Positions 14,421-28,470 of a DNA stretch of 64,000 nucleotides are shown here, one piece after another. This stretch comes from Metopolophium dirhodum (taxonomy: Eukaryota > Arthropoda > Insecta > Hemiptera > Aphididae). Made by a program: the position numbers and the translations under genes. The stretch spans positions 5,456,001 to 5,520,000 of the forward strand of contig NC_083563.1 in NCBI RefSeq assembly GCF_019925205.1, in the 5' to 3' direction. Each line of letters opens with the position of its first letter. The stretch's first letter is position 1. The notes under the pieces were generated by a model. The model did no database searches. It was given only the letters and a program-made list of their open reading frames with translations, and was not told the DNA's origin.

Positions 14421-16419
14421 GAGATGATTTAAATGTCACCGCCTTCGTAATTAAATATACCCACAATATTTTAGTGTGCCCAATAATAAAATATTAGTAA
14501 GGAATTCAAAATTAAACAATGTTTTGAAATGTTTCGTAATGTTTCGTATGTTTAATCATAAATATTCTATTTTATACTACATTATTATGTTTGTATTTTT
14601 TTTTATAAAATCTTAAACATAAAAAATAACATTCTATAATAATACATTTTTGTAGATAGGTATTATCAAAAAATAAACACCAGAAGTTTGATTTTGTAAT
14701 TTATATATCGTGGCGGAACAGATTATAGATAGGTATCTACCTAAAAAGTGATATGCAGATAACGGCATTCTTACAAAAACGATAGATATTTAGTCTTTAT
14801 CAGTCATCACGTAGCAAGCGGACAAAGGAAAAACAGATCGACCAAACGTTGCATTGTTCACGCTAAGGTCATTGAGATAACTATTGTATAGAAACTAAGT
14901 ATATTTTTTGAACATATTCTCGTAAATGCTTACATTCAAACTTCTATTTAATTAATAGGTAATTATTATTGTAATATTTGTTAATTTTGAATATTTATAT
15001 TAAATTCATAATTGACCTACCTAGCAAATAAAAAAAAAATAATAATATATTGTTAAAAATAATACTTTGCTGTACTTATTTATTTATTTTAAGCTACGAT
15101 AGATAAATTTTAAAGTGTTGTATGTACGACAAATAATAAAACTCGCCTAGTTGTAATTTACTTATATAAGCACACATTATTATAAATCTTCGTTTTATTA
15201 GAATCCGGTTAGAATTTAAAACCAATTTGCATCAAGGAAGAGGTGCGTAGGGTCTTGTTATTTTGTTAATGTTGTACGTATAAGAAAAAAAGGGGACCGA
15301 CTTTATGAGGTGAAACGTTTTATCCACCGTTCAGGAGTTTGTCGTGGTTTCAGGGCTAATGTTAAGGAACGGTAAAAAGTCTGGGGGGTTGGAAAGCACA
15401 ATATCCAAAGACGTTTTATGAGCCACCAACACATCGAAGTCTATATAAATATGTGTATATATAGGTGCTTGTGTGTATATATATATACAGGGGCTGGATT
15501 TATCACGGTTGTAAAAATTTAATGCACCACAGAAATCCGAATCCCCCACCGATTCGAACGTGAATATTTTACATTAATATAACTGTATTTTTATAACACA
15601 CTGCTACTGTGTATATATCGTGTGCATCTGTATAAATTTCAACCCCAAAGTGTTCGGTCATAGGATTTTTGTGAGGGAATATCAAAACACACACAAACAT
15701 CTTTGTAGGTATAATATATTATACATCTGTTAACTCAAAACATAACATTTTGATTTTTTATCGTGTTGTTTAAAATTATAGTGTATAACATAGGTGTTAA
15801 AACGTAAAACCTAAGTAGATTATTATAGTGAATATTTCAAACAAAATATTATTTTTTAAATTATATATTCGTTGAGATTCATTGACTCGGGCTTTTTGTG
15901 TAGGTACCTACCACCTACTATAATAGCCAAGCGTCGTATTTACAGGCCTATTACGTTTAATATTATTCAACTCAAACTTTACATAGTGCTAGACGAGCAA
16001 AAATTTGTTTCATTGCGATGTGCTAAATAAACGGTGTCCACACTTGTGAAAACTGCAGGAATCTATATTTATCGAGACATAAGCGGACATAGACATGGCC
16101 ACGGTCGGCTGCAGAGCAACTGTATAAGTGTGTAAAGTAGAATATATTATAGGTACCTATTTTTGTTTGAGCATTAAAAGCCGCAGTCTTCGATAAGAAA
16201 TCCGTCTACAACCCCTTAATAATAATAATAATAATAAGAAAAAGGAGTTTAATAACAGCGTAAGAAAAACGTTTATTGTCATTATTATTATTTTTTTTTT
16301 CAAACTGGCGGTAAACACAATAACAGACGCGGGTGCCCGGCAGAAAAGTCACCGTATAATACAACAAACTCGGGGTGTCCCCGGGCAGCAGCAGCGGACG
16401 GGTGTCTATCAAATTCGGT
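14421..16419. other. AT-rich intergenic DNA, no gene seen
   Basis: No supported gene or mobile element. Confidence 0.45.
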
Positions 16420-16688
16420 TTGGTGGCCCATCAGCCCGTGGGCGTCCGGCCGGCGGTTCAATGTAAACAAAGCCGTAACGAATGCCGCTGTCACCGTGAG
16501 CGCGCGCGAAGGCACATAGTATAATAATGTGTATATACGTACGTGACGTACGGATAAAATTGGTTTTTTCAGCGCCCATCGACAACCACGGACGGTGTTA
16601 TTGGTTTCCATTCTCCGCGGATGTATATAATAATATATGAACGCGACCGGCGTGTTCCGCAGCGACTACCGTCTCCGCAACAGCCACT

Positions 16689-16735
<47 letters not shown>

Positions 16736-16760
16736 CACTGTAGCTGTGATGCACATAATG
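16420..16760. promoter_or_regulatory. GC-rich island with a CA repeat, 12 kb upstream of trh
   Basis: A block of higher GC and CpG content in AT-rich DNA, holding a GCGCGCGC run near 16500 and the (CA)n tract at 16690-16733. No convincing ORF or splice structure. Possibly an enhancer or the promoter of a non-coding transcript. Confidence 0.25.
16690..16733. repeat. (CA)n microsatellite
   Basis: 22 uninterrupted CA units within a GC-rich island. An ORF across it on the - strand is only the repeat read as Cys-Val. Confidence 0.95.
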
Positions 16761-17539
16761 TGTCACGGGCCTGTGGTCAAATACCTTTTTTTCCTCTTCT
16801 TCTTCTTCTCCTAGTTTTTCCTCTCGTTCTATCTACACATATATAATAATAATAATGATAGTAATAATAATATAGGTATATGATTCATACAGGTACATAT
16901 ATAATATACGTATCGAATTTTTCGATGTCCATTATGCGCGTGTACAACCCATTGTTGTGTTATATTAAGACTAGTCTATAGTATATATATATATACGTAT
17001 AGGTAAAGGTAGTACAACACAACAGTCCACGGGTTTATTATAGATATGGAAAAGCGTGCGCCTGTGATATTATTATATTTGTATACATATTATGTTATAT
17101 ATATATATATATAAATATAATTTTGGGCCGTCGCGCGCGCGTTACGTGTATAATATAGTCAATGTACGGGCATATATATATATATATATAAAATAATATA
17201 ATAATATAATACTGTGTATAGTTACAATAAACGAAAAAATAGTGGCACAAGCACCATATTCTGGAAACGAATCACAATGGCCGTGAAAAATCGGACACGG
17301 GCCCGGGTCGAGATGTAGTCGGAACAACTCCGACTGTTGTGTAGATGTATATATATATTTTATATATAGGTAAGTATATATACCTATACACGCGTTTGGT
17401 TTTTCACGAGGGAGGATTGCACTGCACGCGCGTGATGTCCGTTTGGGTAGAATTATATAATTGTTTTATTTTTATTATTTAGAATTTGTGTATTATAACA
17501 ATATTATTACTGTTGTTTTTTATTTCATTTTATTATCTT

Positions 17540-17930
17540 TTCCTCCTCGTCCCGGCAAGTACAAACCCTTTTTGTCGGTTCGTGTTGAGATTGTAGAAAC
17601 GCGCGCGTATCTAAATGAATTAGTGGCGGCCCACGGGGACCGATATACGCGTAATTAAATGGCGATTAAATCCCAGCCCCGGGATCCCGGACGATCCTTG
17701 AACTTGCATCATAAGTTAAAATACGCCCTGGACAGATACGATCTTATCGATATGCAATATGGAACCATTTTGTGCCCTGCCAGGAAGTACTACGACACTA
17801 ATTGGTCGCACGGGATTTATACTATACACGTAATGAAATATTACAGTAGTTGTTCTAATTTGTTTAGTTTCGTGGGACTATATATACACCACAGAGACGT
17901 ATTCAGAGGTTTCTCACCCCATCTCTAATT
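17540..17930. promoter_or_regulatory. Relatively GC-rich unique block, possible enhancer
   Basis: Contains a TAATTAAATGG homeodomain-type core (about 17651), CTTATCGATA (GATA-type) near 17742 and balanced base composition unlike its surroundings. Short ORFs are present on the + strand but show no recognisable domain. The call rests on composition and motifs only. Confidence 0.25.
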
Positions 17931-18669
17931 TTTTTGCCCTCCACCTACCTCACTTTAATAATCTCAATTGTTGACAATTCATCTGTAGCTTCGGAGCTTA
18001 ATCATAGGAGCCTAATCATATATGAATAACAAATTTAAGTATTTAACAAAGAAAAATAACATGATTACAGCCAAAAACATTGCTTTTCAGTTCGTCGTTA
18101 CGTCATATGATCGATTTAGAAACAAGAGTAAAATGATATTTGTTACAAAAAATTGTATGATAATAATCGCCTCTCTCTAAAAATCACCTTTCCAGTAAAT
18201 ATGTTCTCAAGCCCCCCCCCCCCTTATAATATGCATTTATTCAAATTCTGAATTTTTAAATAGGTATTTGAGTCGTCTAGACTTTTTTTAAGGCATTTAA
18301 GGAAATTATGTTCACGCGACTATTTTATCAAAGTTTTATTTAGATTACACAAATATACTCGTACATGTTTATTGTATAGTAGTATTTATGTATTCACATT
18401 ATATATTGTGCGTAAATGCAATAAATTCTAAATAATAGTACGACATTGAAAATTTTCAAGAAGAAAAATTCAATACGTATCGTTATAGAATAGTTACGTA
18501 CCGACAGGAATAGTTACGAAGTCTGAGTCTGATACGTATCGCTTGTATGTAACTTCTTGAACGCTCTTGAACTCAAATTTCTTCCTTGAAAATCTTGAAT
18601 CTATGATATAAGAAACTTGTGAATGATGTTAAGAAGTTATACATAGCCACATAGGTAGTTAACTTATTA

Positions 18670-19270
18670 GGTTTGTGTGTCTTACCTTGACGTACCACCC
18701 TCAGATCTTAATCATCTGGAAACAGGTGACACGTTTTGTCGGACCCAACGTGATGAGGCTAAGTAATAAAAAACGTAGACTAGACTCGTTTCACGCAGAA
18801 TCGAACGGTAGGCAAGTGATAACCGCTTTTTGTAAATTGGAATTAAACGGACTGATCAACGGAAAATATCACGATTACCTACCAGCTCGCGAATAACATG
18901 AACCTAATATACAGCGATTACCTCGACCGCAGTATAAATTCGGTAACCGCAGTCCAGGTTGTTTAAACCGTATACGGTACCCATATATCTACTTGTAAGC
19001 CGGGACGCCGGACAATGACTAATCACGATAGATTTTCCAACGTTGGTTAATCTGTCTTATAGAACAACGCGGTCGTTGCCACTTATTGTCAGCCTTTTTC
19101 TTCGTGGTTCTTGATCAGTTTATTTTCACGTCGTCGTCCGCGAGTGCGTATTATTTAATGGCGACGAAATTCCAGTGGAACGCGTCTTGTGCGTATATTT
19201 GCGAGCCTCATCATTTCCGGTCCGACGATACGCGTCACTTGTTTTCCTAGCCGAAGGCGGCGCGTCAAGG
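18670..19270. promoter_or_regulatory. Relatively GC-rich unique block, possible enhancer
   Basis: Balanced composition over about 600 bp. A + strand ORF runs 18675-18896 (73 aa, ending NGKYHDYLPARE) but resembles no family I know. Low-complexity sequence is absent, which is unusual for this intergenic region. Confidence 0.25.
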
Positions 19271-22200
19271 TAAGACGCACATCATGTCACCTATATTCCT
19301 ATATATTATTCAGTAGTTCTTTTTTTCATATTCGTACGCTACGCATGACCATTATTATTGGTGTTTTTTTTTTGTATTTACAAAGTAGAATATTTATGTT
19401 TGCCTAAATACGTTTGTAAAATCCGAGTAACCCTTGGTAAAATATTCGCGTCATGCACCGTCCACTGATTTATAGTAGGTAGGTATGTATTATATAATAT
19501 CATATAAAATATAATTTGATCATAAATAGGGAGTGAGTAAGCTTAAAAATGGCCCTGTTATACCTATGTCTAATAAAAAAGAATATATATTTATATTGAA
19601 ACCTTGATTAAGTACGTTAAAATAAAGTCATACCTATAGAAACCACTGTACTAACTTATTTCGTTCTTACCAGCAATACCCTATATCGTTACCGTAAAAC
19701 CACAATAATTTGCGCAACGCCCATGTCCAATATATCAATATAGTAATTATATAACTTCAGTAGGTACTAGCACGAAATTGGCGTAGGTACAACCTACGTA
19801 TATACTACATTTTGTCAGTACTCAGTGAAGTTAGTGCATTAGCTGGTATTGTTTCTATTAATCGTTTACACCTGCACGTGCAGCCATATTGTATAATATA
19901 ATTATTGATGAAAATATATACAATGCAGTGTGTTCATATTTCATTACATTGTGTCTATAACCAATAGTAGTACTATTATGTTATAATTGTAATATAGGTA
20001 ACATTATATAGTAATACGTAATGTAATATTATATTTGGTATTACCTATGCAAAACTACTCAAGAATGCGCGCTTCACCTGCTATATATTATTATTATATT
20101 TATTATATGGGTATATTATAATATTATATTATTTTCAGCCCGGCACCGTACCTTCTTATAGTACCTATAATCTATATTGTATTAAATATACTATATATAA
20201 CTAGTATTTAGTCAACCAAACAAATTGCAATACACACATATACTAGCTGTTAAGGCATAGCAGACACACGTCTTCATAATTTTTTTGGTATTGGCATAAT
20301 ATGTACGTTTCTATATTATATAGTAGGTATGTAATAGGTTTATTTAATCGTCATACCATTTTGCAGCCAATTAAGTATTTCGTTCGTTGTTTCGTGGACG
20401 ATGGTGGTAAACATATAACACCGTGAGTTGTGAGTATACAATATGTCGACTTTTCCTCACGGGCATCCATCATGTTCTAGGTTATGGTCAACAAATATAT
20501 TGTACCTATTAGTTTTATAATATTACCCGACACAAAATTACTTTAAATACCTATCAGATATAATCCAATATATACCCATTAGAAACCTAACCTAATTCAA
20601 TAAAGCAATTTATGATGTAAGAAATATGATGAAGGTATTTTATTGAGATATTCGATGGATATTAATACAAAAATAATACATTTAAAAATTACGACTATAG
20701 ATAACATTGTATGCAATAATTTTAAATATTTAAGACTTTAAGCCTATAAACCTATATATAAATAGGTAACTATAAATAATATTTTTATATGAATCAATTT
20801 AAAAATATTTTTTGCTTTCACATTTATTTTAATCAATTTCTGTGACCTCTTTATTTTACAATGACCAATATTTATTTCGACACAACATATTTCTATTATT
20901 GCAGGTGAAGTAAACATAGAATTGATTCAATATTTAGTACATATATGTAGTATGAATATAGTATATCGAGTATAGGTACTTACGTATATAATATTATTAT
21001 AATGTAGATAGTATATGATAGAAGTATGACACATTTTGCATTTTTATGAATTAAATATCGATTATAGTACCCATTTGGTTGTCACAAGAAAAAACTACAC
21101 TAACAAAGTAAAAAAAAAGTATTTCCTAAATACCATATCAATGTTTTTTTTTCTATTAACTACATTAAATGCCACTTTGAATTTTGATGTATGTGTCAAA
21201 TGCTATAAGTAGATGTAATTGTAACAACTTAACATGATTATGAACATAGAAAATTTATATTCACTTTCTCTTTTTTAGATTTTGTTACTGTCATTACTTT
21301 ATTATAGTCTATTATAGGCATTATATTAAATGTATATAACAAAGAGTATGATCTGCATAAAAACGTAAATTACAATTATATGTTTTAATATTTACAATAG
21401 TAAATAATAAGTCTATAACTATCAATATATACTGTCAATTATCAAGTATCAATATTTCAAAATAATACCGAATTATATTTGTTTGGTTACCTATGATATT
21501 ATATTTATTTTTGTACCACTGTTTGTTATAAAATTATATAATCAATCACTAAATTATTTTTCAATTATAACTATTTTTAACCACTTAGGAGATTAATTTT
21601 CTTACCTAGACTAAATAAGTCGTACATTTTATAAAACAAGTACCAGCTATTGGTTTTTAAACGTTTTATAATCAAATTTATAAAATGTAATTTTAGTTTT
21701 TATATCTACTGTTTCCTATCATATTGCATAATGTTATGTCATACAATAATTAATTTCAAGCATACTAAGATAGTTACAATAACTTTGTTCCTCCACCTGT
21801 TAGGGCCCGATGGGATTGTTCTTCATAAATCCAATTTAGGAGGGGGTAAGTTAGGAAGATAAGACCTACTGATATGGGATAGCGTGTGTATATTAGGTAT
21901 TGCCACCCTTCGTTTTGGAATAATATGAGGCTAGAACTGCAGGGGTGATGTAACTGGATCAGAAAGGGAGAGAGGGCTAATGAAGCGTCTGCGGCCGCTT
22001 GATTGCACCGTATTTACTGGTCAGCAGTTGAGTTTTCTTTTCACCTAAACACCCGATACCAACATTTCAAACCTTAAAATAAAACGATATTATTCTAGAA
22101 TCATGATAGAAAACACTTTGATTAATACAACAATTAAATATTAAGATTAAACATATTTTGTAAAAATTATCTGTACCTACCTATATACAAACTTAAATTT

Positions 22201-24918
22201 TCAACATTACGTTATTGTATATGGTATACCTAAATACATATTATTTTTGATTTTTTAAAATTTTTTTTCATTGGTCTTAAGCCCGGCAACGAGGCCATTA
22301 GCTGTATGATGGTACTGTAGGGTTTTTGGTATGGTGAGAATGGTTGGTCAGAGGAACACGTTTTTGATAAATATTATTATAAAAGCGTATTTTTTTTAAC
22401 ATACCTACTCATATTATATTATTTTATTTTTGTATAAATGTATAATTACATTATATTATATTATTAATTTTTTTAAATAAACTTTATTATTCAAACTTAG
22501 AATTTCCTTCGTAACATTTGTTTAGTGTTCTTTTGAATTATATTTAGATAATATTTATTGATTTGGAAATAAATAATATACCGAAGTTTTTCGTGAAACG
22601 TAAGTTCACCCCCGGGAAGAGTTTTTGGTCTCCATATAATCAGTGGTCACGTCTCAGGGTCCATGCAAAGAAAATCAAGATTTTGACCCCTTTTGACCCA
22701 ACAGACACATATCAACCCTCCGGAGTCCTTTTATGCGGAAACAATGTCTGAATGAAATGCCAAAATAATGTTTTTTCTTCTTTTTTATCCATCCCCTATT
22801 CACGCCTCTGAGTAACAGTAATTTTTCTCCTCCAATGCATATGATACATGTGTCGATATATACGCATATACTGCTCATCTATATATAGATTATAAAATAT
22901 GTATATATAATGATAATATAATATATATAAATACACATTATACATAAATAATAAACGAGTATACCTATATAATACAATACTTACTACACTAAACCAGATT
23001 AAACTCAAATGGAACAATAATATAACCACTATACGCATGGCGTCATATTATATAAGTCCCCAAGGTTTCTAATATACAGCAATTCTTTAAACTAAGAGTA
23101 TGTACCTACTATAATATAGTATATGTTATATTTATATTGTTACTGCTTAGTACTTACTGTAGACTTGTGGATATCCTGTACTACTTAACAGTTAACACAT
23201 ACATAGAAGATCTTATAGTTAACATTAATTTTATATTTAATAATTCATGAATCCTGACACAGCGATCGCCGATCAATCGTTATTATCATAAGAGATACTG
23301 GCAAATATTAACAGATGTTTAAATATTCGATACCATAATAATTAAGAGCCACGTGTTGGCTCTAACCCCATATCACTAAAAAATTACCAATGGAAACATT
23401 TTTAAAAGAAAAACATTAAATACTCAACTAGTCATTTAAAACAAATTATAAAACACAATATTAATAAATATTAATACCAATTGATGTATTATTAAGTATA
23501 ATATCATAACATTATAGAGTTACTATACTATAATATTTCTTTTAGATACTAAGTGGGATAATGAATTTATTTATTTTACTATAATGTATAGGTACTGTGT
23601 ACGTTGTTTTATTTTTTGTTTGTATATATGCATGATGAATATCTATAGTAAAAAAATGCATTGAACTTCATATTTGAGTTTGGTTTTTGATAGAAAATAG
23701 GATCTAGTAAAAGTTAGTAAGTTAGTACTTTTAAGAAGTCAAAATCGGAAATCTCAGTATTTTTTAAAATAATCGGTAAAAACCAAAATGTGTCTACGTG
23801 TTATACTTCAGTAATCACTAATCAGTATAATAACTTATAATGATTTAACATATCTTTATATATGTCCCTTTTACAGAGAATAGATTTATTAGATTGTACA
23901 ATAATTGAATAATGCATATAATATTACATAATATTGTTGATGGACATAATTATGCTCAGATTATGTTTTATTTGACATCTCCATATTTCATAAATACAAT
24001 CTGTTCTGACAGATTTAGATACAGTTGATTCTATTAGAGATAGGTCTTCCGTAAAGAAATGTAGGTACCACTATCGCCGCTAATCTTATAGACAAATGCA
24101 GGTTATAGTAGTATTCTGACGTGGACATTTTGCAGAAATACTTCAGACAGAAAATATCACGGACCCAGGCTTAGGCAAATGTGGTTGGTCATAATGGCAT
24201 CATTTGTCAGCCTTAAGGAGTATATATAGGCTTATTCTTTTTTCTCGTCGTCGTAAATATCGTCCCTTTACGTCGCCGCCTTTTTAAGTTACATTATGTA
24301 TGCCCCCACTGCATTTAAAGGATTTCACGTCCTGCGTAGTAAATAAATTGGTGATATTCTTGCTATGAAAGTATATCATCCATTAATATTTTACTGTTAT
24401 TATTTTTTTAGACTATTGCATTAACTTTCCAAGTTTTCAATAATTTTCTTACGGGTACTTTGTCAAATTTTGACCAGTTATAAGAATTCATTATATTCCA
24501 TTTCCAGTCTATGTCAACAATATTTAATATAACATTGTCTCTAAGTTAATGCCTTTAACAAATAAAATAGGTACACTGCCTTTCAAAGTTTGGACCACGC
24601 ATATGCTCGAAGCTCCAAAAGCAGTTATTCTCTGTTATTATTGTATTATTATTAAATATACATAGATAGCTACCAGTATAGTAGCGTATTTATAATCAAA
24701 ATCAATGGTATTATATTGCATAAGAAATCGGCCTTTATTATACCCGTAGAGCTAACTCAGTTTCGTTGTCTTATAACATTTATATTTTTATAATTATAAA
24801 TGTTTATACTAATTTATTTATATAATTATAGTCATATATTAATAGGTACCTACCTAATAATTAGTATAATAATTATTCATTACTATGGTTAATATTATGA
24901 TTTGGTAACATATAGCAT
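19271..24918. other. AT-rich intergenic DNA, no gene seen
   Basis: Dense TAGGTA/TACCTA motifs, short TA tracts and no supported ORF. Small less AT-rich patches lie at about 21930-22030 and 22590-22760. Confidence 0.45.
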
Positions 24919-24954
24919 ATATTAGCAGGATAATATATATTATCCTGCTAATAT
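24919..24954. repeat. Perfect 36-bp palindrome
   Basis: Every base from 24919 pairs with its mirror to 24954, centred between 24936 and 24937. The arm is ATATTAGCAGGATAATAT. There is no spacer, so it could form a cruciform or be a bidirectional protein site. Confidence 0.9.
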
Positions 24955-27569
24955 TATACAAATCTTGCTAGCTACCATAGTCCATAGGTAGACTAAAATC
25001 AATTTTGGCACATTATACGCATGTGGTATGTATAAATATCTATATAATATGATCATAACAATTTACTCATATAATATAAATAACGCATTTTTTTTTTAAT
25101 GTCAAGCTCCTCATTATAAATTCCACGTGACGAACGATTGTTCATCGGTAGATCACGTCGATCAGGCCCCATAAATAATATAAATATTCCATTATATTTT
25201 AGTGTGCTGCAGGAACAGATAGGACTGTGACGGAATGTCGAGCCGGCCATTTGCCAAACACCGACGTCAGTGGCGGTGGCGGAGGTCCGCAAGCGAGTAA
25301 CGTCCTGAATATTGATTTGGGTAGAGACCCCCTTTATACACGCGCCCCCCACTTTATAGGTACACATAAATGTATATACAGGGCACTCGCTATTTTACGA
25401 GAACGGTATCTCTGCCACGGTGTATAAATCTATAGGTATGTCTGAAAATATTATCTCTTGCACCCGTAGCACGTGGTTACACTTGGGTTTTTTTTTACTC
25501 GGTCTGACCCAGTTTGAAAGATTTGTCGATCGAATCATTTATTCATCACCGACATAATACGATATTATACAATGATGTGCACCTAAATTAAATTAGTTTG
25601 TTATATTCTATGCTATATCGTGTGTGCACTGTGCACGGAGTGGAAGTCAAATTTCGAAAATGCGCTCTCGTGACACGTTTAGCCTATTGAAAATTATTGG
25701 ACGTGATTTGAAGGTATAAGTGACTATACTATATTCGCTAACTGACAGTTATTTTCACCCCCATGACTTAGTTTTAGTTCTTTTGTGTAATTGTGTATAT
25801 ATTATAGCCTATAGGTCTACAGATAATTATATTTTTAATTATTGTAATATACCTACCGGTACCTATCATACTCATATATTTATAATAAATTATATATTTA
25901 ATTTTCGGCTTCAACATGATTTGACATTAATTTATAAACTATATTGAAATATTTTGCATGTGCTTTGTACATTCGTAATACTAAAATCATAGATAATAAT
26001 AAAATTATTGTGACAGGTTGGTCTATCTTAAATGGGTCGTGTTGTATCTACCACAAAATTAACGTAGCGTAATAGATTTTTTTTCTACTGGTTAGTAGAT
26101 GACCTTTACACGTTTCTTGGTGGTCTATGAAATGAATAAAATATAAATTAATGTTTATTCTATTTAAAAATGAATAGATGATTCACTGAACTGTGACAAA
26201 TTACGGTGAAAACATATTATAAGAAATATTATAAGAATGTTTTACGTATAGGTAGGTACTATAGGTACCTTACGTGTTTGAAAAAAACGATTACATTTTT
26301 AATATTTAATACTATACCTATCTATCTAAAAATTATCCCTACTTTTTAAAGACGTTAATCATAATAATCATTTTTTTTAGTACCAACACCGTCACTTAAT
26401 TATATATCTGAAAATGTAGGTTGTAACCTATATACAGGTACAATATGGTATATACCTAAATATATATTTATAAATATTTAAATAATAAATTGTAAATAAA
26501 GATTATTACTAGCTACTTATATATAAATATATAATTAATACTAATTAATCCTATTATATATGGGTACAAAACTTTCTGCATATGATTTGAATATATGCAG
26601 TGATTGTCAAATGGTACATATTATTGTTATTATGAATTATACAGCATATATAATAGCAGTATATAATTACTTTGCCTGTAATACGATTCGTATGTAATAT
26701 ATATTCAGTATAGGTACATTAACTGCATGTAGGTTATATATCCATAGGACCTTTTTCACATTTATAGCCGTACAAAATGTATTAATTATTATAGTATACC
26801 TATAAGTTGTAACATGTAAGCCTTTTTTTTCAAATTTGTACCAGTTAACCATATATTTCTGCAGAAGAAGCTTCAATGATGATATTATTTAAAGAATTAA
26901 ATCTTAAACTATTAAAATCTTTCTACGTGGTACCTACCTATATATTGTACCTATATACCTATAGTCTATACCCACATATAGTTTATAATTTACATATAGC
27001 CATATACTAACCCAGGCAACCGGTATATATACAGTATAATATATAGTCATAATTCTGCTTATTATTCTTCGGTTATGTGAACGCATATTATAAGTATATG
27101 TCAGTATATATTTCATAACTCGGAACTCGGAGGTATATACAATCTACCTACAAGGTGCCTATTTATTAGCCCATGACTATTTAAAGTTTATACTTATAAG
27201 GTATTCGTATATAGGTAGGTACTGTATAAAGTGTAAGTGAACGACTGTGCCGGAAAGATAATAATTAAAAATACCAATATAAATTGATAAAATGATAAAA
27301 CGAATTTACCTATACCTATGTACACTGCAATGACGCGTTACACGCAGTATAGGTAAGTATACTACACATGACAAGCACAGCAGTCTACAATAATAATAAT
27401 AAGGAAAATCAGCATCGGAAACGGGGCGAGAAAATGGATCGTGCTGAGGTTCTAAAACCCACAAGATTCTGCAGCTTTGGGGAAGAGCGCCACGCACCCA
27501 CACACACGCACAAAAACACACCCACTCACCATATATTGATGTACATATATATAGCCATATAGGTATTCG
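24955..27569. other. AT-rich intergenic DNA, no gene seen
   Basis: No supported gene. A GGCGGTGGCGGAGG patch at about 25270 is isolated. Confidence 0.45.
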
Positions 27570-28470
27570 TTAGGGGCGAGGGGGAGACGCACGTGACGGC
27601 CGTTTCCGTCGTTAATGAATATAGTTCGGCAAAACGGTATAGCATAATATAATATGCGCGTCGTACGGTGTAACAAAAATAGTAACAGGTAAGCGGCGGC
27701 GGTGACGTGACGTTCGCGCGCGCGTACGTGGGTGGAGCGTGTGGAGGACCAATGGTGTACGTGCCTGGGCGTGTCCGGCGAAGAGCGCGCGCGCTCCGCC
27801 GCCGTCTGCAGCGTCTCGGTTGTGTCGCGCCGCGTCGAACCCTCCGCGCGCCGGCACGAACGACCGACGTCGTCTCAGTGCGGACCGCAAGCAGCCCGTC
27901 CCGGACGTGTCGTCTTGGATTTTTTCGAACGCCGCGCGCGCGCTAATATAGGTACCGCCGATACGACGTGTGACTGCTACCTCTCTACAATATTATGCAA
28001 CACGCGCGCACACGCACATAATAATATTATAATACGCATCGTACGTTTTACGCGTGTTCACCTCGTCGAATATACGTACCTCGCTACTACCTAATAATAA
28101 TATTATATTATTATCGTATTACATTATCGTGAGAATAACGGCTCGCCATGAAGATCTTTAGTGGAAAAACGACACGTTTTTCATTCGTCCGACTTTGATT
28201 TCGTCCGCGTATTCGTACCTTACGCGTGTACAGGGTGTAACATACATTTTAATATTATATTAAACGTGTCGCGTGCACGCACATATCGTCCTATATATGT
28301 AGTATAGATCGTTTGACAGTGCCGTTGTGTGTGTTAATCCGTCCTCGTCGTAATCGCAGGTGTTTGTCGTCGTCGAATAATATATTTTTATAAATTACGT
28401 ACGCGATGCGCTGCCGCAGCTAACAATTGACGCGCGCTCACGTACGCTGGATTTTTCACACGCGCACATC
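27570..28470 (+). promoter_or_regulatory. CpG-rich leader and probable promoter region of trh
   Basis: A GC- and CpG-rich block standing out from AT-rich surroundings and running into the trh ATG. It carries six ACGTG cores (27591, 27705, 27726, 27759, 27905, 27966), two of them full TACGTG central midline elements, the binding site of Trh/Tango-type dimers. A five-codon upstream ORF (MRCRS) sits at 28406-28423. No clear TATA/initiator pair at accepted spacing was found, so the transcription start cannot be placed. Confidence 0.55.
28406..28423 (+). promoter_or_regulatory. Short upstream ORF before the trh start
   Basis: ATG-CGC-TGC-CGC-AGC-TAA, 47 nt upstream of the trh ATG and in another frame. 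If it lies in the 5' UTR, it could lower initiation at the main start. Its function is inferred from position only. Confidence 0.35.

Noticed and set aside
18675..18896. 73-aa ORF as a gene
   Set aside because: No recognisable domain, no start context, no splice partners; kept only as part of a possible regulatory block.
24580..24640. TACACTGCC... as a Tc1-like end
   Set aside because: No second end and only partial resemblance.
25227..25427. CAGTGGCGG at 25266 as a hAT end
   Set aside because: No inverted partner or 8-bp duplication found within several hundred bases.
27873..27910. TCAGTG and GGACGTG as initiator and DPE of trh
   Set aside because: The DPE-like motif begins at +27 rather than +28 and the initiator lacks its final pyrimidine; spacing is critical for this pair.
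27612..28094. Overlapping ORFs on both strands in the trh leader
   Set aside because: High GC lowers stop frequency; several frames are open at once and are Arg-rich, with no conserved domain.
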